Position numbers and translations under genes: made by a program
In this document: piece after piece, positions 53,577 to 62,609 of the stretch
Layout of the letters: the number at the start of each line of letters is the position of its first letter
How positions within the stretch are numbered: position 1 is the stretch's first letter
Notes under the pieces: model-generated
What the model saw: only the letters and a program-made list of their open reading frames with translations
The model's database searches: none
What the model was told of the DNA's origin: nothing
Source: Parabacteroides sp. PH5-46
GTDB taxonomy: Bacteria > Bacteroidota > Bacteroidia > Bacteroidales > Tannerellaceae
Length of the DNA stretch: 64,000 bases
Direction: 5' to 3'
Assembly: GCF_029892785.1 (NCBI RefSeq)
Contig: NZ_JARXXA010000020.1
Coordinates: 1-64,000, forward strand

Positions 53577-54460
53577 ACCGATTCACGTTTATACTTCCAG
53601 CGTTTATGCGTCCATAACCAGTAAGCGGGATTCCGCATAATACACTCTTCCATCATTCGGGCATATTGCTCTGTAAGCCAAAACTCGGGTGTATCTTTGG
53701 CAGATTCTACCATTGGTATCATTTCCACCTCATAGTATCCTCGTTTTAGCTTCCGGATATCAACAAAAACAACCGGCAAATCCAATTTCCGGGCAATGCG
53801 TTCGGCTCCGGTAAAGAAAGGGGTATCCTGATTAAGGAATGAAGTCCAATAATGAATATTCACTTTACTGGGCGTCTGGTCAGACATAAATAGGACAGCT
53901 GATTTTTCTTTATTTTTTTCCAAACGCACAATCTCTCTTCCCGTATTATTCTTTTTAATCCCTCTGGCGCCAAAACGTGTTCGCAGATAGATAAACAAAC
54001 GATCAAAGGCTTCACTCTTTAACGGGCGATATATTTGATATTGCTGGGTATGTTTGAACAATACATTTACTGAAGTGAACCATTCCCAGTTACCATAATG
54101 CCCCATATACAGGATAACGCATGAATGCTCTCCTTCCGACAGACGATCTATCACTTCCGGATTCTTCAAATGGGCTCGCTTTAATACTTCTTCTTCTGAA
54201 ATATGCGCCAGCTTGATTGTCTCTACTATGTAATCGCAGAAATGGTGGTAAAATTCCCGCTCCATCCGGCGTAATTCACTATCCGTTTTCTCGGGAAAAG
54301 AGGCTTTCATGCTTCGCCTTACTACCCGTAAACGATAGCCTACCACCTTATATACCAATATGTATAATACATCGGACAACACATACAGCAAACGCATGGG
54401 AAGTATAGCGTGCAACTTTACCCATCCGTACAATAAAGCATAAGCAATTTTATTCCACAT
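53573..54460 (-). CDS. LpxL-type lysophospholipid / lipid A acyltransferase
   Basis: The 295-residue protein has an N-terminal membrane segment and the H-x4-E catalytic motif HYGNWE with His121 and Glu126. Downstream it has RFGARGIKKNNTGREI and MSDQTPSKV, as in the LpxL/LpxM/HtrB group. It probably transfers a secondary acyl chain to a lipid A precursor on the cytoplasmic face of the inner membrane; other acyl acceptors are possible. It overlaps the mtaB end by 11 bases and the glycosyltransferase by 4. Confidence 0.9.
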   Translation of the reverse strand: MWNKIAYALLYGWVKLHAILPMRLLYVLSDVLYILVYKVVGYRLRVVRRSMKASFPEKTDSELRRMEREFYHHFCDYIVETIKLAHISEEEVLKRAHLKNPEVIDRLSEGEHSCVILYMGHYGNWEWFTSVNVLFKHTQQYQIYRPLKSEAFDRLFIYLRTRFGARGIKKNNTGREIVRLEKNKEKSAVLFMSDQTPSKVNIHYWTSFLNQDTPFFTGAERIARKLDLPVVFVDIRKLKRGYYEVEMIPMVESAKDTPEFWLTEQYARMMEECIMRNPAYWLWTHKRWKYKRESV

Positions 54461-55781
54461 AGTCTATTATTTTACAGGTCAGAGCTGTTTGCTCATCATT
54501 CCACCCGGCAAGCAATACTTTTTGAGGTTTGTTTATCAGAGATGCGTTATACGCAGTCTCAACCTTTACATAATTAGCAGTAAAGCCATGCATCATACCT
54601 CCGTGCCTGGTATGTTCAAAAAGTACATCTGCCGACTGACCGATAAACGACTCATAAAATGCATGCAACTTTCGATCGGAAATATCCAGCAGTTGTTTGC
54701 TACGTGTATGTTTCACCTTAGGATCTACCGAATGAGCGATCTTCAGCGCCTGCGTACCCGGACGTTCCGAATAGCTGAATACATGCAACTGCGAAATATC
54801 GAGCCCTTCGATAAAAGTCTGCGCTTCTTCAAACAACTCATCCGTTTCTCCGCGAGTACCTACTATTACGTCTACTCCAATGAAGGCATGCGGCATAACG
54901 CTTTTTATTTTATCTACCTTATAACGGAATAAGGCTGTGTCATATTTTCGTTTCATCAACTTTAGCACCTCATCGCTCCCACTCTGTAAAGGTATATGAA
55001 AATGCGGAGCAAAGCGCTTACTGTTCGCCACAAAATCAATAACCTCATCCGTAATCAGATTCGGTTCGATAGAGGAAATGCGGTATCGGACAATACCTTC
55101 TACTTCATCCAACGCACGAACCAGATCGACGAAGGTTTCTCCTGTGCTCTTGCCAAAGTCGCCGATATTTACTCCCGTCAGTACAATCTCTTTGCCACCC
55201 TGGGCGGCTACTTCTTTTGCCTGCTCTACCAAGCTGGCAATAGTACCATTACGACTCCGCCCCCGGGCAAAAGGTATGGTGCAATAGGTACAGAAATAAT
55301 CACATCCGTCCTGTACTTTCAGGAAATGTCGCGTCCGGTCGTCAGACGAGCAAGACGGAGCAAAGGTGCGAATATCTTTCGTAGCCGAAGCAACAATGGC
55401 TCCCGCTTCCTGTTTTTTATTCAGATTTTCCAGATAGGAAAGAATATCCAGTTTTTGTTCGGCACCCAATACCAGATCTACTCCCTCGATGTGGGCAACC
55501 TCTTCGGGCTTCAGTTGGGCATAGCAGCCGGTAACTACTACGAATGCTCCCGGATGTTGTTTGCTGATCCGGCGAATGGCCTGACGACATTTTTTGTCTG
55601 CCAATTCAGTCACCGAACAGGTATTAACTACACAAATATCAGCTTTTTCTCCAGCTCTTGCTTTACGAACACCCTGCTCGGCAAGGACCTTTCCAATCGT
55701 AGAGGTTTCGGCAAAATTCAGCTTACAGCCTAAGGTATAATAGGCGGCTGTCTTATTCTCAAAAACGGAATTATCTATCAT
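54450..55781 (-). CDS. mtaB: tRNA threonylcarbamoyladenosine methylthiotransferase MtaB
   Basis: The 443-residue radical SAM enzyme adds a methylthio group to t6A37 of tRNA. The N-terminal UPF0004 domain holds cluster cysteines Cys19 (TLGCK), Cys55 and Cys86. The radical SAM cluster is C160-x3-C164-x2-C167. The C-terminal part includes IGQSADVLFEHTRHG, a TRAM-like region. Motifs favour MtaB over MiaB and RimO. It is first in mtaB-acyltransferase-GT and divergent from the acyl-CoA synthetase gene, with a repeat array between them. Confidence 0.93.
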   Translation of the reverse strand: MIDNSVFENKTAAYYTLGCKLNFAETSTIGKVLAEQGVRKARAGEKADICVVNTCSVTELADKKCRQAIRRISKQHPGAFVVVTGCYAQLKPEEVAHIEGVDLVLGAEQKLDILSYLENLNKKQEAGAIVASATKDIRTFAPSCSSDDRTRHFLKVQDGCDYFCTYCTIPFARGRSRNGTIASLVEQAKEVAAQGGKEIVLTGVNIGDFGKSTGETFVDLVRALDEVEGIVRYRISSIEPNLITDEVIDFVANSKRFAPHFHIPLQSGSDEVLKLMKRKYDTALFRYKVDKIKSVMPHAFIGVDVIVGTRGETDELFEEAQTFIEGLDISQLHVFSYSERPGTQALKIAHSVDPKVKHTRSKQLLDISDRKLHAFYESFIGQSADVLFEHTRHGGMMHGFTANYVKVETAYNASLINKPQKVLLAGWNDEQTALTCKIIDYVE

Positions 55782-55803
55782 TATACTGCGCTGTTTAAAG
55801 ATG

Positions 55804-55811
55804 CAAAGGTA
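55804..55811 (-). promoter_or_regulatory. mtaB operon promoter, -7 box
   Basis: TACCTTTG on the minus strand matches TAnnTTTG, 22 bases before the mtaB start. TTTG-like sequence at 55825-55828 is too close to be an ideal -33. Confidence 0.55.
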
Positions 55812-55899
55812 GTGATTTCCATTGCAAAAAGAAAAAGCGTATCAATTGCGGATAAACTTCCTTGGAACAGACAGACTTCTGCCGATATTTTTGTTGGCT

Positions 55900-55987
55900 G
55901 ACGGCCGTCGGCCAATTGGTTGATAATTGTCGGCCAGTTGGCAGACAGCTATCAGTCAACTGGCCGATAGCTATCGGTCAACAATTT
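55900..55987. repeat. Four 22-bp units of two alternating palindromes
   Basis: Units begin at 55900, 55922, 55944 and 55966. Each has a GAYNNNNRTC dyad (GACGGCCGTC, GATAATTGTC, GACAGCTATC, GATAGCTATC). In the first three a CCANNTGG-like dyad follows (CCAATTGG, CCAGTTGG, TCAACTGG). Dyad centres fall every 11 bp. The last unit decays to TCAACAATTT. The array lies between the divergent mtaB and acyl-CoA synthetase promoters. It is distinct in sequence from the other arrays but shares the 22-bp period. Confidence 0.85.
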
Positions 55988-56037
55988 TATATGCTGAAAA
56001 TGAGCAAAAGTAGAGGAGTAATTTCTTATTTGTACTG

Positions 56038-56068
56038 TTGGATATCTGCTATATTGTGCTTACTTTTG
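56038..56068 (+). promoter_or_regulatory. Promoter of the acyl-CoA synthetase gene
   Basis: TTG at 56038-56040 and TACTTTTG at 56061-56068 are separated by 20 bp. The in-frame TTG at 56038 is thus the -33 element and not a start codon; translation begins at 56092. The 310-base gap between mtaB and this gene otherwise contains the mtaB promoter and the palindrome array. Confidence 0.75.
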
Positions 56069-56091
56069 CACAGAATTCACATATTTGTGCT

Positions 56092-57756
56092 ATGATCAAA
56101 GAGAACTTTATTAAGCTTTACGAGGAGAGTTTCCATGACAATTGGGATTTACCTGCCTTAACAGACTACAGCAAAGGAACAACTTATACATTTAAGGATG
56201 TAGCAACTCAGATAGCCAGAATACATATTGTTTTTGACGAGTGCCAGGTGCGCCGGGGAGACAAGATCGCTTTAATCGGCAAAGATTGCTCTAACTGGTG
56301 TATCGTATATATGGCTGTTGTAACGTACGGAGCCATCATTGTTCCTATTTTACAGGATTTTAATCCCAACGATGTTCATCATATCATCAATCATTCCGAT
56401 TCGACATTCCTTTTTGTCGGCGACAAGATATGGGATTCGCTAGAAGAAGAAAAAATAGAAAATATCCGTGGCGTATTCTCTCTCAGCGATTATCGTTGTC
56501 TGCATCAGCGTGACGGAGAGAACATCCAGAAACTGATGAAGCAGCTGGATGAAAAAATGGCTAAAAAATATCCCAACAGTTTTGCAAAAGAAGACATTAA
56601 ATACGCAGAGCTGGAAAACGACAAAGTGGTATTGATTAATTATACCTCTGGCACTACCGGTTTCAGTAAAGGGGTGATGCTTACGGGTAACAACCTGGCG
56701 GGGAATGTTACTTATGCTAAAACGCTGGATGTGATCTTCCGGGGAGAAAAGATGCTATGCTTCCTTCCTTTGGCACATGCGTATAGTTGTGCCTTTAACT
56801 TTCTGGTGCCGATGGCCTTTGGGGCACATGTATACTTCCTGGGTAAAACCCCGGCTCCGAAGATTCTGCTCAAGGCATTTGAGGAAATCAAACCCAACCT
56901 GATCATTACAGTTCCACTTATCCTGGAAAAGATATACAAAAAAATGATCCTTCCCCAGCTGAACAAACGTTCGTTGAAACTGGCATTAAATATTCCATTA
57001 TTGGATACACGTATTTATGCACAAATACGTAAGCACCTGATGGATGCTATGGGTGGACGTTTCCGTGAAGTAATTGTAGGGGGTGCAGCCATGAACCAGG
57101 AGGTAACAGACTTCCTGTATAAGATCAAGTTTCCGTTTACCATCGGATACGGCATGACCGAATGCGGCCCGCTGATCAGCTACGACAGCAACAAAGAATT
57201 TATCCCCGGCTCTTGCGGACAGGTACTAAAAGGTATCATGGAAGTACGCATAGACTCGGATGACCCATACAACACCGTTGGAGAAATACAGGTAAAGGGT
57301 GAAAATGTAATGAAAGGTTACTACAAAAACCAGGAAGCAACCGAGAACACATTCACCGAAGACGGCTGGCTACGTACCGGCGACCTGGGAACGATTAACG
57401 AAACAAAGCGTATCTTCATCAGAGGCAGAAGCAAAACCATGATCCTGGACTCTGGCGGCCAGAACATCTACCCGGAAGAAATAGAATCAAAACTCAATAA
57501 CCTTCCTTTTGTGATGGAAAGTATCGTGATTGAGAAAAACGGCAAATTAGTCGGTTTGGTTTATCCGGACTATGATTCGGTAGACGGAACAGGTTTGTCG
57601 CATGAAGACCTGCCAGCCGTAATGGAGCAAAACCGATTGGAGTTAAATAAACTGCTGGCACCCTATGAACACGTCAGCCAATTACAATTATATCCTATGG
57701 AGTTTGAAAAAACGCCTAAGAAAAGCATAAAGCGTTATTTGTATAGCAACTATTAA
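56092..57756 (+). CDS. AMP-forming acyl-CoA synthetase-like enzyme
   Basis: The 554-residue protein belongs to the adenylate-forming (ANL) superfamily. It has the ATP loop YTSGTTGFSKG at 184-194, GYGMTECGP, and the hinge region LRTGDLG. The C-terminal KTPKKSIKRYLYSNY includes the conserved lysine. It most resembles long-chain fatty-acid-CoA ligases: fatty acid plus ATP and CoA gives acyl-CoA. The start after the promoter removes an 18-codon upstream extension. The next gene is a TonB-dependent receptor 39 bases downstream, possibly coexpressed. Confidence 0.88.
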   Translation: MIKENFIKLYEESFHDNWDLPALTDYSKGTTYTFKDVATQIARIHIVFDECQVRRGDKIALIGKDCSNWCIVYMAVVTYGAIIVPILQDFNPNDVHHIINHSDSTFLFVGDKIWDSLEEEKIENIRGVFSLSDYRCLHQRDGENIQKLMKQLDEKMAKKYPNSFAKEDIKYAELENDKVVLINYTSGTTGFSKGVMLTGNNLAGNVTYAKTLDVIFRGEKMLCFLPLAHAYSCAFNFLVPMAFGAHVYFLGKTPAPKILLKAFEEIKPNLIITVPLILEKIYKKMILPQLNKRSLKLALNIPLLDTRIYAQIRKHLMDAMGGRFREVIVGGAAMNQEVTDFLYKIKFPFTIGYGMTECGPLISYDSNKEFIPGSCGQVLKGIMEVRIDSDDPYNTVGEIQVKGENVMKGYYKNQEATENTFTEDGWLRTGDLGTINETKRIFIRGRSKTMILDSGGQNIYPEEIESKLNNLPFVMESIVIEKNGKLVGLVYPDYDSVDGTGLSHEDLPAVMEQNRLELNKLLAPYEHVSQLQLYPMEFEKTPKKSIKRYLYSNY

Positions 57757-57795
57757 GCTCACATATACGCCATTACTAATTAACACCTTATTCGC

Positions 57796-59862
57796 ATGAA
57801 ACTAATATTTACGATTATTCTATTGTCTATTATGACAATACAGGGAGCATTGTATGCACAGGAAAAGGCAGATACAACGCTTCAGCTGAAAAACATAACC
57901 GTGCATGGAAAGCGCTTTGGCGGGCTCAGTGGAGGAGATATCCGGAAGCTGGATGTAGAAAGCAGTCAGAGCGTCTTCGGGGCGACTACTGCAGAGGCCA
58001 TACGCCAGCTACCTTCCCTTATTACAGACATAGAAGGAGGCGTTACATACCGGGGAACCGGCAAAAGCGGCATATTACTAAACGGAGTACCTTATGGGCT
58101 GTTGGAAGAATACAGCGGCGATGTACTAATACAGCTTCCGGCCTTATTCTTCAATCACATTTCACTAAGCTCCTACCCTGCCATCGACCTTATTCCCGAT
58201 GGGGAAGCCGGCATGTTAAATCTTGCCTCATCTACCTACTCTCCTTCCGACCCTCTTATGCAATTAAGCCTTGGAGCCGGGCTACAGGAAAGGTATAATG
58301 CAGGAGCTATCCTGAATCTGCATCCGGGCAAGTTCCACATTACAGGGAAATACAACTATCGCAGGGAATATCGTGAACGAAGCTTTCAAAAAACAACAAC
58401 CAATGTCTCCGGCACAACGGAAATGAACAACAATGCCTCCGCACGCCCGGATATACACCTGGCAGACCTGAATATAGGGTATGATATCAGCCCGAAGGAT
58501 GTAATTTCTGTTTACGGACTCTATCACCTGATGGAATACGACCGCTACGGAGGGATTAATAATACGCGGAAAAATCCGGCAGGAGAGGTTATGAATAAGA
58601 TGCTACGCCACCGTTTCAATCGGCAGAAGCAAGATGCCTATGCTGTAGAAGCCCGCTGGTCGCATCGCTTCAACCATCCCTCTGAAAAATTAGATATTGT
58701 ATTCAATTACAACAACAACCTGTATGATGAAAACAATGACTACAAAAACGAGAAGCCGGAAACTGGTGTAATCCTGGCAGAGGATCAGCTTTTTGTCGAT
58801 CATGAGAAAAAGAATTACTACGCATCTGCCACTTACCAAAAGACATGGAATGAAACATTCTCATTCAAAGGGGGATACGCTGGCCGCTTCCGTGACGAAT
58901 CATACACCTCAAAGGCATATAATAAGGTAGAAGACAAGTGGGTCGAGAACACAGGAAAATCCAACATCTACACCTTCAAACGCTACACCAATATGCTTTT
59001 CGCCTCTCTGGAAAAGAAACTCGATCGCCTGACAGTCGAAGCTGGTGTACAGGCAGAGCATCAGAAACAAGAAATGGAAAATACAGATCATTCCCGTTTC
59101 CGCCTGTATCCACGAGTGAAAATAGCCTATCAAACAGGGAATACAGACGAAATAAGCCTCAAATACATCCAGCGTAGCGTACGCCCCTACGGTATGGATC
59201 TGAATCCGTTTGTAGACATGAGTGATGCCACCTATATAAAACAAGGAAATCCGCATCTAAAAGAAGAACTCATTCATTCCATAGAAATTGGATATCAGCT
59301 AAACAGCCGAAACGTCCATATATCTCCAACCCTCTATTACCGGAATCGCCAAAACCGCATCATGGACATGGCAACTGAGCTGGACGGACAAGCAATCTGG
59401 AAAAAAGAAAACATAGGAAACACCCAAACATTCGGAGCCGAACTGGCTGGATATTGGAGTCCGGTCAACCCACTATCGCTTATGCTCTCTTATAACATCT
59501 ACAGAGATGAAATAGACGGCCGGATCGCAGGCTATACCGAAAAGAAATCACTCACATGTATGGACATCAAAGGCCATATCAACTGGGCTATCACACGGCG
59601 TACCGATCTGCAGATAGACGGTTTTTATATCTCCGACCAATTAACGCCACAAGGCAAAATCAAAAACCGTTACAGCATCAATGCCGGTATCTCACACGAT
59701 CTGCTACCAAACAGACTACAAGCCAACCTGAGTATTCAAAACATATTTAACAGCCTGGAGGAGACAACCATCATAAATTCAGCACAAACACAAATGACGC
59801 AAATACGCAACCGCGACTCACGCGTTACATGGCTTACGCTGATTTATAGGTTAAAGAAATGA
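57796..59862 (+). CDS. Orphan TonB-dependent outer-membrane receptor
   Basis: The 688-residue protein has a signal peptide (MKLIFTIILLSIMTIQGALYAQ), a TonB-box-like LKNITVHGKR just after it, and a plug domain with TAEAIRQLPSL and GKSGILLNGVPYGL. The beta barrel ends RDSRVTWLTLIYRLKK. There is no CarboxypepD-like N-terminal domain, unlike most SusC proteins, and no SusD partner or regulator nearby. The substrate could be a metal complex, vitamin or other solute. Cotranscription with the acyl-CoA synthetase is possible. Confidence 0.9.
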   Translation: MKLIFTIILLSIMTIQGALYAQEKADTTLQLKNITVHGKRFGGLSGGDIRKLDVESSQSVFGATTAEAIRQLPSLITDIEGGVTYRGTGKSGILLNGVPYGLLEEYSGDVLIQLPALFFNHISLSSYPAIDLIPDGEAGMLNLASSTYSPSDPLMQLSLGAGLQERYNAGAILNLHPGKFHITGKYNYRREYRERSFQKTTTNVSGTTEMNNNASARPDIHLADLNIGYDISPKDVISVYGLYHLMEYDRYGGINNTRKNPAGEVMNKMLRHRFNRQKQDAYAVEARWSHRFNHPSEKLDIVFNYNNNLYDENNDYKNEKPETGVILAEDQLFVDHEKKNYYASATYQKTWNETFSFKGGYAGRFRDESYTSKAYNKVEDKWVENTGKSNIYTFKRYTNMLFASLEKKLDRLTVEAGVQAEHQKQEMENTDHSRFRLYPRVKIAYQTGNTDEISLKYIQRSVRPYGMDLNPFVDMSDATYIKQGNPHLKEELIHSIEIGYQLNSRNVHISPTLYYRNRQNRIMDMATELDGQAIWKKENIGNTQTFGAELAGYWSPVNPLSLMLSYNIYRDEIDGRIAGYTEKKSLTCMDIKGHINWAITRRTDLQIDGFYISDQLTPQGKIKNRYSINAGISHDLLPNRLQANLSIQNIFNSLEETTIINSAQTQMTQIRNRDSRVTWLTLIYRLKK

Positions 59863-59967
59863 AATTTATAGGCAATTACGTAAATAATTCGTTCTTTTGC
59901 AAAAAATTTGGGAGTTCTGTACCCTGTACACTTCCTTATTTGTATAACACAATTATAGTATACGTTA

Positions 59968-60846
59968 ATGGCAGATAATAAAAAGATTGGTTACGTTTCT
60001 TTTTTCAATTCCCGTTTTACATCTATAATTAGTATAGCATTGGTACTTTTCTTGCTGGGATTAATCTTTCTTATCGGATTACTTGGCAATAAATTATCCG
60101 ATTATGTAAAGGAAAACATCTCCTTTTCGGTTATACTAAAGGATGGCCAGAAAGAGGCAGACATTAAGCGAATCCAAAAAAACCTGGACGACCTGCCTTT
60201 TATTAAATCTACGGAATATATATCTAAAGAACAGGCTGCAAAAGAATTGGAAGAAGAACTGGGTGAAAATCCGGAAACATTTCTGGGCTTTAACCCTCTG
60301 CAAGCATCTATCGAAGTAAAATTATTCTCCGAATATGCCAATGCAGACAGTCTTCAGGTTATCGAACGAAAAATCAAATCATATACTTCTGTTTCCGAAT
60401 TGCTTTACCGCAAAGATATGATGCAGGTTGTAAATGACAACATAACAAGAGTCGGTTTTGTGTTACTCACATTGGCGCTGATGTTGACAATCATCTCTTT
60501 TGTACTGATCAGCAATACCATCCGGCTACTAATCTACTCTAAACGCTTTCTGATTCATACCATGCAATTAGTTGGAGCAACGGCCGATTTTATCCGGAGG
60601 CCTTTTATCAACTATAATATTGTGAGTGGCATTTTAGCTTCAATCCTTGCAATTTTAATGTTGGTAGGTTCGTTATATTATTTACAGCAAGAATTGTCGG
60701 GCTTTGTACAGCTACTCGACATTAATTTACTGATACTTGTTTTTACTGCCGTATTCGTATTAGGTATTCTGCTATCGTATTTAGCTACTTATCTGGCCGT
60801 AAACAAATATCTGCGCATGGAAGCAGACAGGATGTATTATATTTAA
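59968..60846 (+). CDS. ftsX: Cell division protein FtsX
   Basis: The 292-residue protein has four membrane helices (about 17-40, 165-190, 215-245, 255-280) and a large extracytoplasmic loop after the first, as in FtsX. With FtsE it controls peptidoglycan hydrolases at the septum. ftsE is not adjacent. It leads the phylum-typical run ftsX-DUF3098-uppP-truB-queA-folK, 11 bases before the DUF3098 gene. Confidence 0.93.
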   Translation: MADNKKIGYVSFFNSRFTSIISIALVLFLLGLIFLIGLLGNKLSDYVKENISFSVILKDGQKEADIKRIQKNLDDLPFIKSTEYISKEQAAKELEEELGENPETFLGFNPLQASIEVKLFSEYANADSLQVIERKIKSYTSVSELLYRKDMMQVVNDNITRVGFVLLTLALMLTIISFVLISNTIRLLIYSKRFLIHTMQLVGATADFIRRPFINYNIVSGILASILAILMLVGSLYYLQQELSGFVQLLDINLLILVFTAVFVLGILLSYLATYLAVNKYLRMEADRMYYI

Positions 60847-60857
60847 AATTATAACAA

Positions 60858-61100
60858 ATGATGAAAACAGATTTTGCTTTCGGAAAAATGAACTTTATAC
60901 TGGTGGGCGTTTCCGTTGTGATCATAATTATTGGCTTTGTATTAATGAGTGGAGGAGCTTCGGTAGATGGTGTATCATATAATCCGGAGATATTCAGCAC
61001 CCGCCGCATTGTGGTGGCACCAATAGTATGTATGATTGGCTTCTGTATGATGGTGGTAGCCATTCTGACAAATAGCAAAGAGAAAAAGACAGAAGAATGA
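60858..61100 (+). CDS. DUF3098 small membrane protein
   Basis: The 80-residue protein has two membrane helices (about 12-30 and 50-72) joined by a loop containing [15 protein letters not shown]. It matches DUF3098, a family of unknown function found between ftsX and uppP in Bacteroidetes. Its stop overlaps the uppP start by 4 bases, so the two are probably translated together. Confidence 0.9.
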   Translation: MMKTDFAFGKMNFILVGVSVVIIIIGFVLMSGGASVDGVSYNPEIFSTRRIVVAPIVCMIGFCMMVVAILTNSKEKKTEE

Positions 61101-61894
61101 GTTGGCTGGAAGCCCTGATCCTGGGGATCATACAAGGACTTACTGAATTTCTTCCTGTTAGTAGCAGTGGGCACCTCACAATAGGAAGTACACTCTTTGG
61201 ATTAAGCGGAGAAGAAAACCTGACATTTGCTGTAGTAGTTCATGCTGCTACTGTATTAAGCACAATCGTGGTTCTCTGGAGTGAAATATCGAAACTGTTC
61301 ATCGGTTTCTTTCGTTTCAAATGGAACGATGAGACAAAAATGGTCTGCAAAATTCTGTTATCTATGATTCCGGTGGGTATCGTGGGCGTATTTTTTAAAG
61401 ACTATGTGGAACAGCTTTTCGGAAGCGGCTTGTTACTTGTAGGCTGTATGTTGTTGGTTACAGCGGCATTACTCGCTTTTTCCTATTACGCAAAGCCAAG
61501 AGTAAAAGAAGAAATATCGTTTAAAGATGCATTTATTATAGGAATAGCGCAGGCATGTGCTGTTTTGCCGGGCTTATCCCGTTCAGGCTCTACCATTGCC
61601 ACCGGTTTATTGTTAGGCAATAAGAAAGAACAGGTAGCACAGTTTTCTTTCCTGATGGTGATTATTCCCATTTTAGGAGAGGCCTTTCTCGATTTAATAA
61701 AGGGAGGGTTTTCACCGGAAACTTCCGGAATCTCGACTACAGCTTTGGCTACCGGATTCCTGGCTGCATTTGTTTGTGGAGCTATTGCCTGTAAATGGAT
61801 GATAAACCTGGTAAAGAAAGGGAAGTTGATTTATTTTGCGTACTATTGTGTAGCAGCAGGATTATTAGCCATTACATTTTCGTTTATTAATTGA
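61097..61894 (+). CDS. uppP: Undecaprenyl-diphosphatase UppP (BacA)
   Basis: The 265-residue integral membrane enzyme dephosphorylates undecaprenyl diphosphate, recycling the lipid carrier for cell-wall and glycan export. It has [11 protein letters not shown] at 17-27 and GLSRSGSTI near 157-165, both active-site regions of BacA, among about eight membrane helices. Overexpression of such proteins can give bacitracin resistance. It lies between DUF3098 (4-base overlap) and truB (5-base gap). Confidence 0.97.
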   Translation: MSWLEALILGIIQGLTEFLPVSSSGHLTIGSTLFGLSGEENLTFAVVVHAATVLSTIVVLWSEISKLFIGFFRFKWNDETKMVCKILLSMIPVGIVGVFFKDYVEQLFGSGLLLVGCMLLVTAALLAFSYYAKPRVKEEISFKDAFIIGIAQACAVLPGLSRSGSTIATGLLLGNKKEQVAQFSFLMVIIPILGEAFLDLIKGGFSPETSGISTTALATGFLAAFVCGAIACKWMINLVKKGKLIYFAYYCVAAGLLAITFSFIN

Positions 61895-61899
61895 TCAGA

Positions 61900-62607
61900 A
61901 TGGATTTTTTAGAAGGAGAGGTTCTATATTTTAACAAGCCATTAAAGTGGACATCATTTGATTTGGTAAACAGATTTCGTTACAAATTATCACGAAAACT
62001 GAACGTAAAAAAAATAAAAGTAGGGCATGCCGGCACATTGGATCCATTGGCCACGGGGGTTATGATTTTATGCACAGGGAAGGCAACAAAACGTATTGAT
62101 GAATTTCAGTACCAGACTAAAGAATATGTTGCGACTCTCAAACTGGGAGAAACAACACCATCCTTTGATCTGGAAAGAGAAGTTGACGCCACCTACCCGA
62201 CAGAACACATTACCTGCGAAATGGTAAAAGAAGTACTGAAACAGTTCATAGGAGCCATACAGCAAGTGCCGCCGGTATTTTCGGCCGTAAAGATAAATGG
62301 GAGAAGAGCGTATAAGTTTGCCCGCAAAGGAAAAGAGGTTGAGCTGAAAGCCAAGACATTGGTGATAGATGAAATAGAATTACTGGAATGTAATCTTCCC
62401 GTAATTAAGATACGAGTGGTTTGCAGCAAAGGGACATACATCCGTGCACTTGCCCGCGACATCGGGGAAGCACTCAACTCGGGAGCTCACCTGATCGGAT
62501 TGGAGCGGACACGCATAGGAGAGGTAACATTGGATATGTGTATGAATGCCGACGACATCGACGCTTTTTTAGAAAATATCGAAACAGACACAAAAGAAAA
62601 ATTATAG
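61900..62607 (+). CDS. truB: tRNA pseudouridine(55) synthase TruB
   Basis: The ATG at 61900 is preferred over an in-frame TTG at 61891 that overlaps the uppP stop. The 235-residue enzyme makes pseudouridine 55 in the T loop of tRNAs. It has KPLKWTSFD near the N-terminus, the catalytic motif [15 protein letters not shown] with Asp48, and [13 protein letters not shown]. It is two bases before queA, another tRNA modification gene. Confidence 0.96.
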   Translation: MDFLEGEVLYFNKPLKWTSFDLVNRFRYKLSRKLNVKKIKVGHAGTLDPLATGVMILCTGKATKRIDEFQYQTKEYVATLKLGETTPSFDLEREVDATYPTEHITCEMVKEVLKQFIGAIQQVPPVFSAVKINGRRAYKFARKGKEVELKAKTLVIDEIELLECNLPVIKIRVVCSKGTYIRALARDIGEALNSGAHLIGLERTRIGEVTLDMCMNADDIDAFLENIETDTKEKL

Positions 62608-62609
62608 TT

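Noticed and set aside
62421-62609. Extended N-terminus of queA
   Set aside because: It runs through the truB coding sequence in another frame and has no QueA-like content.
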